Positions 62,836 to 64,000 of a stretch of 64,000 nucleotides of DNA are shown piece after piece. Within the stretch, counting starts at the first letter, position 1. Every line of letters starts with the position of its first letter. The notes beneath the pieces were generated by a model. The model worked only from the letters and a program-made list of their open reading frames with translations. It ran no database searches and had not been told where the DNA came from. The translations under genes were made by a program, and so were the position numbers. Origin of the DNA: Euglena gracilis (taxonomy: Eukaryota; Euglenida; Euglenophyceae; Euglenales); contig CP154954.1 of assembly GCA_039621445.1 (NCBI GenBank), forward strand, positions 43,026,632-43,090,631, written 5' to 3'.

Positions 62836-64000
62836 ACACCCAGGATGCTGGGGGTAACAGGAGAGGCAGAAGGTGTTGGCTCATCATCGGCTGATAGCGG
62901 ATGACAGGTGACATAATCATCGTTCCTACAGCCAGTGTAAATAATCCAGAGGTTCTTTCCCACTGAAAGTGTCCTACGTTATAGGTCCAAAAATCTAAAT
63001 TGGATATGCCCCCCATTTTGGAGTTCCAGTGTGCTGTCTGGAGGTCCAGACAGTCGGCACCTTTTTTTTTCCAGCCAGCAGCTTCCGTCCGGGCTGCGGA
63101 CACCCGAGTGGGCGGAGGGTACGCTGTTAAATAATTGGGGATTTATACAGCTGGACCCAACCCAAAGAATGCTATGTAAAAAGAATAATTTTTTTTGACG
63201 GTCAAAGAAAGATGGTTTGGTGGTTTCCACGTTTATTAGCTCGAATTTTTGGCTAAAGGCTTTTATCAGGGGAGGAAAGAATGCGGACCACGCAATCCAC
63301 ATACTGCCACATAATTTGCTTTTGGGGGGAAATGGTTTGATATAGGTGTTGTCTTTTTTTTTAAAGAAACATTTGTTGTTCGCATTCTTTGTTGTCTTGT
63401 AAGGGACAGGCAGCACCTTGCTTTCGGGCCAGCACCTTCATCCAGCTGGCAGGACCCCTCCCTCCGACCCTTGAGAGACTTAAGAGAGACCCCCTGCGCG
63501 CGGGCACTGGTTCTGGCATGCCCCGGCCTCCTGGCGATCCAATCCGCCCCCACGGAGCAGCGGTACCACGGCAGTTGCTACGCCGCGGTCTCTCTTGCCA
63601 CCGCGGAGCAGGTGTGCCGCCGCAACAAGTCCGCCGCCCAAGCCCCACCGCATGCCGGGCGGCATTTTGTCGGGTCATATCGGAGCAGTGTGCCTCAACC
63701 AGAAGGGAAGAAACACCAGGGTGGCCCCTCTCGTCTTGCGACAACGACCGGGGGAGATGATGGTTTGGCTTCCCCTGGACACCCACAATGCAAATTCCTG
63801 CAGCAACTCTGAGAAAGAGGATTTCATAAGATTTTCTTCTGATCAGTGGCTGTTTTAAAAGGTTGTTGATCGGGGGTGGGCGAGTTTCCTTGGCCCAGGG
63901 TGATTTAAAATCCCCTTCTCTGCCTTTTGATCTCTGAGGCGTGTATGTATCCCTTCTCTGCAAAAGCTCTTCCCAACTCTTACCGCTGCCGTTTTCGCAA
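62836..64000. other. Window end; one exon-like segment
   Basis: An exon-like frame at about 63495-63607 (SAPTEQRYHGSCYAAVSLAT, ending AEQ before GTGTGC) may be a further exon of the ankyrin gene or of the next gene. The rest is low-complexity or unrecognised. Confidence 0.35.

Overview
This window looks like nuclear DNA of a euglenid (Euglena-like) protist. Genes are split into short, very GC-rich exons (third positions mostly G or C), separated by introns packed with GT/CA microsatellites, poly-G/poly-C runs and mobile-element remnants. The strongest taxonomic clue is the introns. Ordinary GT-AG introns sit in the same genes as introns that have no GT-AG. The second kind carry CAG at +4 to +6 and CTG at -8 to -6, with the two ends complementary for up to 10 bp or more. 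As I know it, that is the signature of euglenid nonconventional introns. Applying the rule restores the reading frame at eleven junctions here. The assignment is an inference; a dinoflagellate is the main alternative.

Layout. (1) 211-11562: the 3' end of a papain-family cysteine protease gene (copy A). Its last exon is split by an 8.0-kb LINE-type retrotransposon (3483-11502, ORF1 plus an APE/RT/RNase H ORF2) flanked by a perfect 19-bp target-site duplication. (2) 16677-27140: an apparently complete second copy (B) of the same protease. It has a signal peptide, propeptide, Cys/His/Asn catalytic domain, an Ala/Pro-rich linker and a C-terminal transmembrane segment, in about 13 exons. The copies are tandem, about 24 kb apart, and B preserves the empty LINE target site. 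(3) 27141-34582: no convincing gene; repeats, including a 1.06-kb element with terminal inverted repeats. (4) 34583-48789: a secreted VCBS/FG-GAP beta-propeller gene. The C-terminal two thirds are well resolved; the N-terminal Pro/Ser-rich part is tentative. (5) 48790-58975: microsatellites and repeat elements, with no convincing gene. (6) 58976 to about 62835: an ankyrin-repeat gene, mostly with nonconventional introns.

The main discovery candidate links introns and mobile elements. Four short elements with CAG...CTG-type ends carry perfect 8-bp target-site duplications (15577-15708, 27831-28892, 40454-42311, 51966-52419). A fifth, with one terminal substitution, also has a perfect 8-bp duplication (18604-18903), and a sixth has an imperfect one (19788-20471). 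These are hAT-like hallmarks. The nonconventional introns have the same CAG/CTG ends and are cut exactly 3 nt outside CAG and 5 nt outside CTG (3+5=8). Splicing would therefore leave exactly one copy of an 8-bp duplication, which suggests the introns arose as insertions of such elements.

All coordinates were read by eye. Exon ends given as approximate slide by a few bases, and homopolymer runs may contain assembly errors.
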